Below, piece by piece: positions 61,858 to 64,000 of a stretch of DNA of 64,000 nucleotides (the first letter of the stretch is position 1; every line of letters begins with the position of its first letter). The DNA is from Lycium barbarum. Its lineage: Eukaryota; Streptophyta; Magnoliopsida; Solanales; Solanaceae. The position numbers were made by a program, and so were the translations under genes. Below the pieces are notes generated by a model. That model saw nothing but the letters and a program-made list of their open reading frames with translations. It had not been told where the DNA came from and did not search any database. The stretch spans positions 109,043,601 to 109,107,600 of the forward strand of contig NC_083339.1 of assembly GCF_019175385.1 (NCBI RefSeq). The letters are read 5' to 3'.

Positions 61858-63146
61858 ACAATACACCAACAATCACTCCTTAGCCTTACCCTTCCGCTGA
61901 GCCTCAAGATCAAGAAAGTCTAGGCATATTTGAAATCTAGATTAGAAATCATGAAGATCGATACCTCTATTACTATCATTTGAATTAGGTCAAAACCAAC
62001 CCTAGAATTTAGGGAAACGGGGCCCACAAGGTCAAAACGGGAAATTCGAGGGTAAAATATCCAATTAAACACTAGGTGATCAAAACCCATCAACTAATTG
62101 CTCAATTAACTCAAGTAGTAATCCAATTTCGAAATTCAAGCAAAATCCCCAATTTTGGGTATAAACCCTAACTCTTAAATTCAAGAATCCAATACTAATA
62201 ATGAAAGATATCTGATTAACAACCTTAGATACATCATAATCTAGCATAAACCCAATCAATTTCATCATTTAGAATCCTAGATAGAACATTCATTAAACCC
62301 CCTTTAATCTTCTTCACTTAATGAACTAACAAGGAAAAAGGATTCTAAGATGGTTAGGAATAATGAATTAGCAAGGAGATTAGGAGGACTTACCACCAAG
62401 AATCTTTTCCAAGAATCCTCTAGAATTTCTTCCCATATGAACCACTTTCGGAATAATAAAAGAATGAAAAAGCTTGGGGTTTTATATAATTAATTGGCCT
62501 AGTCACTGCCAGATCACCGCTTCCGCGATCACTCAGACCGCTTCAGCGGCGCCGCCTCAGCAATCATGCCTAATTGGCAAAGAGCGCTTTAGCAGTAGTG
62601 TGACCACTTCAGTGATACCGCTGCCGTGGTGCTGGTGCCGCCAAAGCGGGTACCAGACACCAGAAACTTTCTCAAGTTTCACATTTCAACTCGAATTTAC
62701 AACTAATTCTCGAGGCCATCTGCTCACAAACCACGTACACAGACACACATAAAAACACGCTACGAATGCACTCATGGCCTCGGAATTCCCAACGGAGGTC
62801 TCATTGACCGAGTCAACCCCCGATACCTCAATTCCAACTTCTCAACCCAAGTCTCAAAATGCATCTGAGTGCATTGGGGACTGAACCAGATATACACACA
62901 AGTTCTAGACGACCATCCAGACCTCTCGGAATCGACGAATTTTCAAAAAAGGTCCGTTTACCTATAAGTCAACTTTGAGTCAACTCTTTTTTGGTTTAAG
63001 CCCAAATTTCACAAAAGGTCGCCCGAATAAAATCTAGACACCTCGGGAAGCATGTCAACGGTCCCCTCGAGTCAAAAGTGAGCTAACCAAGCTCAGAAAG
63101 GAGCGAAAGGGCCGGAAAGACTATAACAACCAAACGGTTCGTTACA
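61858..63146 (-). repeat. LTR-A 5' LTR, outer segment
   Basis: The remaining 1289 bp of the split LTR, ending GGTTCGTTACA and followed by the AATGT duplication. It holds a good TATA box on the - strand, TATATAAA (62481-62488), and the GC cluster 29 bp further upstream (62517-62650). Confidence 0.85.
62481..62650 (-). promoter_or_regulatory. Predicted LTR-A promoter: TATA box and GC palindrome cluster
   Basis: TATATAAA on the - strand (62481-62488) follows the GC-rich cluster (62517-62650), which contains CCGCTTCAGCGG and decayed copies (GCGCTTTAGC, CACTTCAGTG). This is the most complete promoter layout among the LTR-A copies here. Confidence 0.5.
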
Positions 63147-63151
63147 AATGT

Positions 63152-64000
63152 ATTACCAGATAATGTTCAAGTACAAACAAATTCTTGCACAATTACTGAA
63201 AGTGATACACAATCAGCTTTCATTGTAAATAAGGATAATGACCGTCTCTTGCAACTCAAAATAAATATGATGTCATTATTTAGCAAGAAGAACATGCTCA
63301 GATTTAGATTTTCATTCATCTAAATATACTTCTCAATTCCTTGACAAGATAAGGAATATCCGATTGTGCCTTTAAGATACCTCTGTATCATCTTAACTGC
63401 TTTCAAGTATTATTATCTAGTGGAATATGAGGACACATCCTTCCACTCGAAATTTCTCCTCTAGAAATAGAAGTATTTATGGATCAAGAATACATGACAA
63501 TTTAAGCCTTATGCTTGAGTTTTAGAACCCTTTGTTCCCAATAGCTTTAAGATCAAAAAACTCAATCAACTCCCACTTGGTTTGATTTCATGGACTCCAT
63601 TTCAATTTCCATTGTTGTAACTATTTATCCTTAGTAGGGTGTGTAAGAGCCTACGTTAAACTATGTGGCTCTTGTCATCAAGTGGAGTAACTCTATGTGC
63701 TTCCCCTTCAATCTCAAATCGATGATAGGGAATACAAGGATGACTTGTTCGTTGAGGTTGAGATTGACAAACTGATTATCAATCAATTAGTTACTCCCAC
63801 TCAGACCAACAATATTAAATGAATTCTCTTTTGATGGTATATTACTGTGATAGGAACATATCCATTATCACCAACTGATCCACCCAAATCCATTCGAGTA
63901 TATACAGCGGAAGCAATTCGGTCCTTAGTTTGATAAAGAAATAAGTCATGACCTATCTCACCCTACTTCATAAAAACACATTCTCTAGAATGCAACATCA
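63152..64000 (-). pseudogene. Decayed copia reverse transcriptase fragments
   Basis: - strand remnants: MESMKSNQV (63574-63602) matches the start of the copia reverse-transcriptase region. MIQRYLKGT (63366-63392) matches its C-terminal end. They lie only about 200 bp apart, so most of the catalytic core is deleted. This is the upstream part of the element whose RNase H end is at 33840-34100, and it runs off the window at 64000. Confidence 0.68.

Larger units (their letters stand above)
34101..63146 (-). mobile_element. LTR-A family retrotransposon with both LTRs, split and duplicated
   Basis: One insertion event, shown by the AATGT duplication at both ends (34096-34100 and 63147-63151). In - strand order it has a 5' LTR (63146 down to 39609, or 54838 in copy 2), a primer-binding site, an internal region of 4.0 kb and a 3' LTR (35612-34101). 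The 5' LTR is split by the LTR-B solo LTR and by an inverted LTR-A solo LTR. The whole is further stretched by the 15.2-kb tandem duplication. Without those additions it would be about 8.2 kb. No gag or pol was recognised in the interior, so it resembles a LARD-type non-autonomous element. Confidence 0.8.

Overview
The window is nuclear DNA from a flowering plant, most likely a Solanaceae species. The evidence is intron-split plant genes, a 5'-truncated SINE with the TTG tail of the Solanaceae TS family, and nested LTR retrotransposons, LINE, Helitron, MULE and MITE sequences. There are no operons, no bacterial features and no CRISPR array.

Two plant genes sit in the first 9.5 kb, both on the + strand. 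The first (1373-6593, three exons) is the mitochondrial inner-membrane metalloprotease OMA1. A MITE lies just upstream of it, and its 3.8-kb second intron holds three SINEs. The second (7748-9499) is an intronless PPR protein of the PLS/E class, probably an organelle RNA-editing factor. No convincing host gene was found after 9.5 kb.

From 9.5 to 19 kb there is a small non-autonomous LTR element (9535-14961) containing a MULE with a 9-bp target duplication and a Helitron 3' end. A second Helitron 3' end of the same family lies on the - strand (15628 upward) and is split by a solo LTR. From 18990 to 31867 there is an L1-type LINE with a 16-bp target duplication. It is broken by point mutations and by two LTR insertions, one in ORF1 and one in ORF2. 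From 31884 onward the host is a decayed Ty1/copia element on the - strand. It was split in its RNase H region by a larger element (LTR-A family, 34101-63146), which was itself entered by two solo LTRs. Nearly every LTR insertion has an exact 5-bp target duplication: TGGTT, GAAAG, TGGAG, AATGT, GCGGA and GAACA. The nesting order can therefore be read directly.

Over this, a 15.2-kb segment (28618-43845) is repeated head to tail almost without change (43846-59074), with 4 bp of shared sequence (TAAT) at the joint. It is either a very recent segmental duplication or an assembly artefact.

The least explained signals are in the LTRs. The LTR-A family has hairpins at both LTR ends and a GC-rich cluster of CCGCT-N-AGCGG palindromes just upstream of its predicted TATA box. 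The LTR-B solo LTR carries a nested stem-loop. An LTR-A copy inserted head-on into another LTR-A copy gives two interlocked inverted repeats of more than 1 kb. LTR-A, LTR-B and LTR-C are working names used only here.
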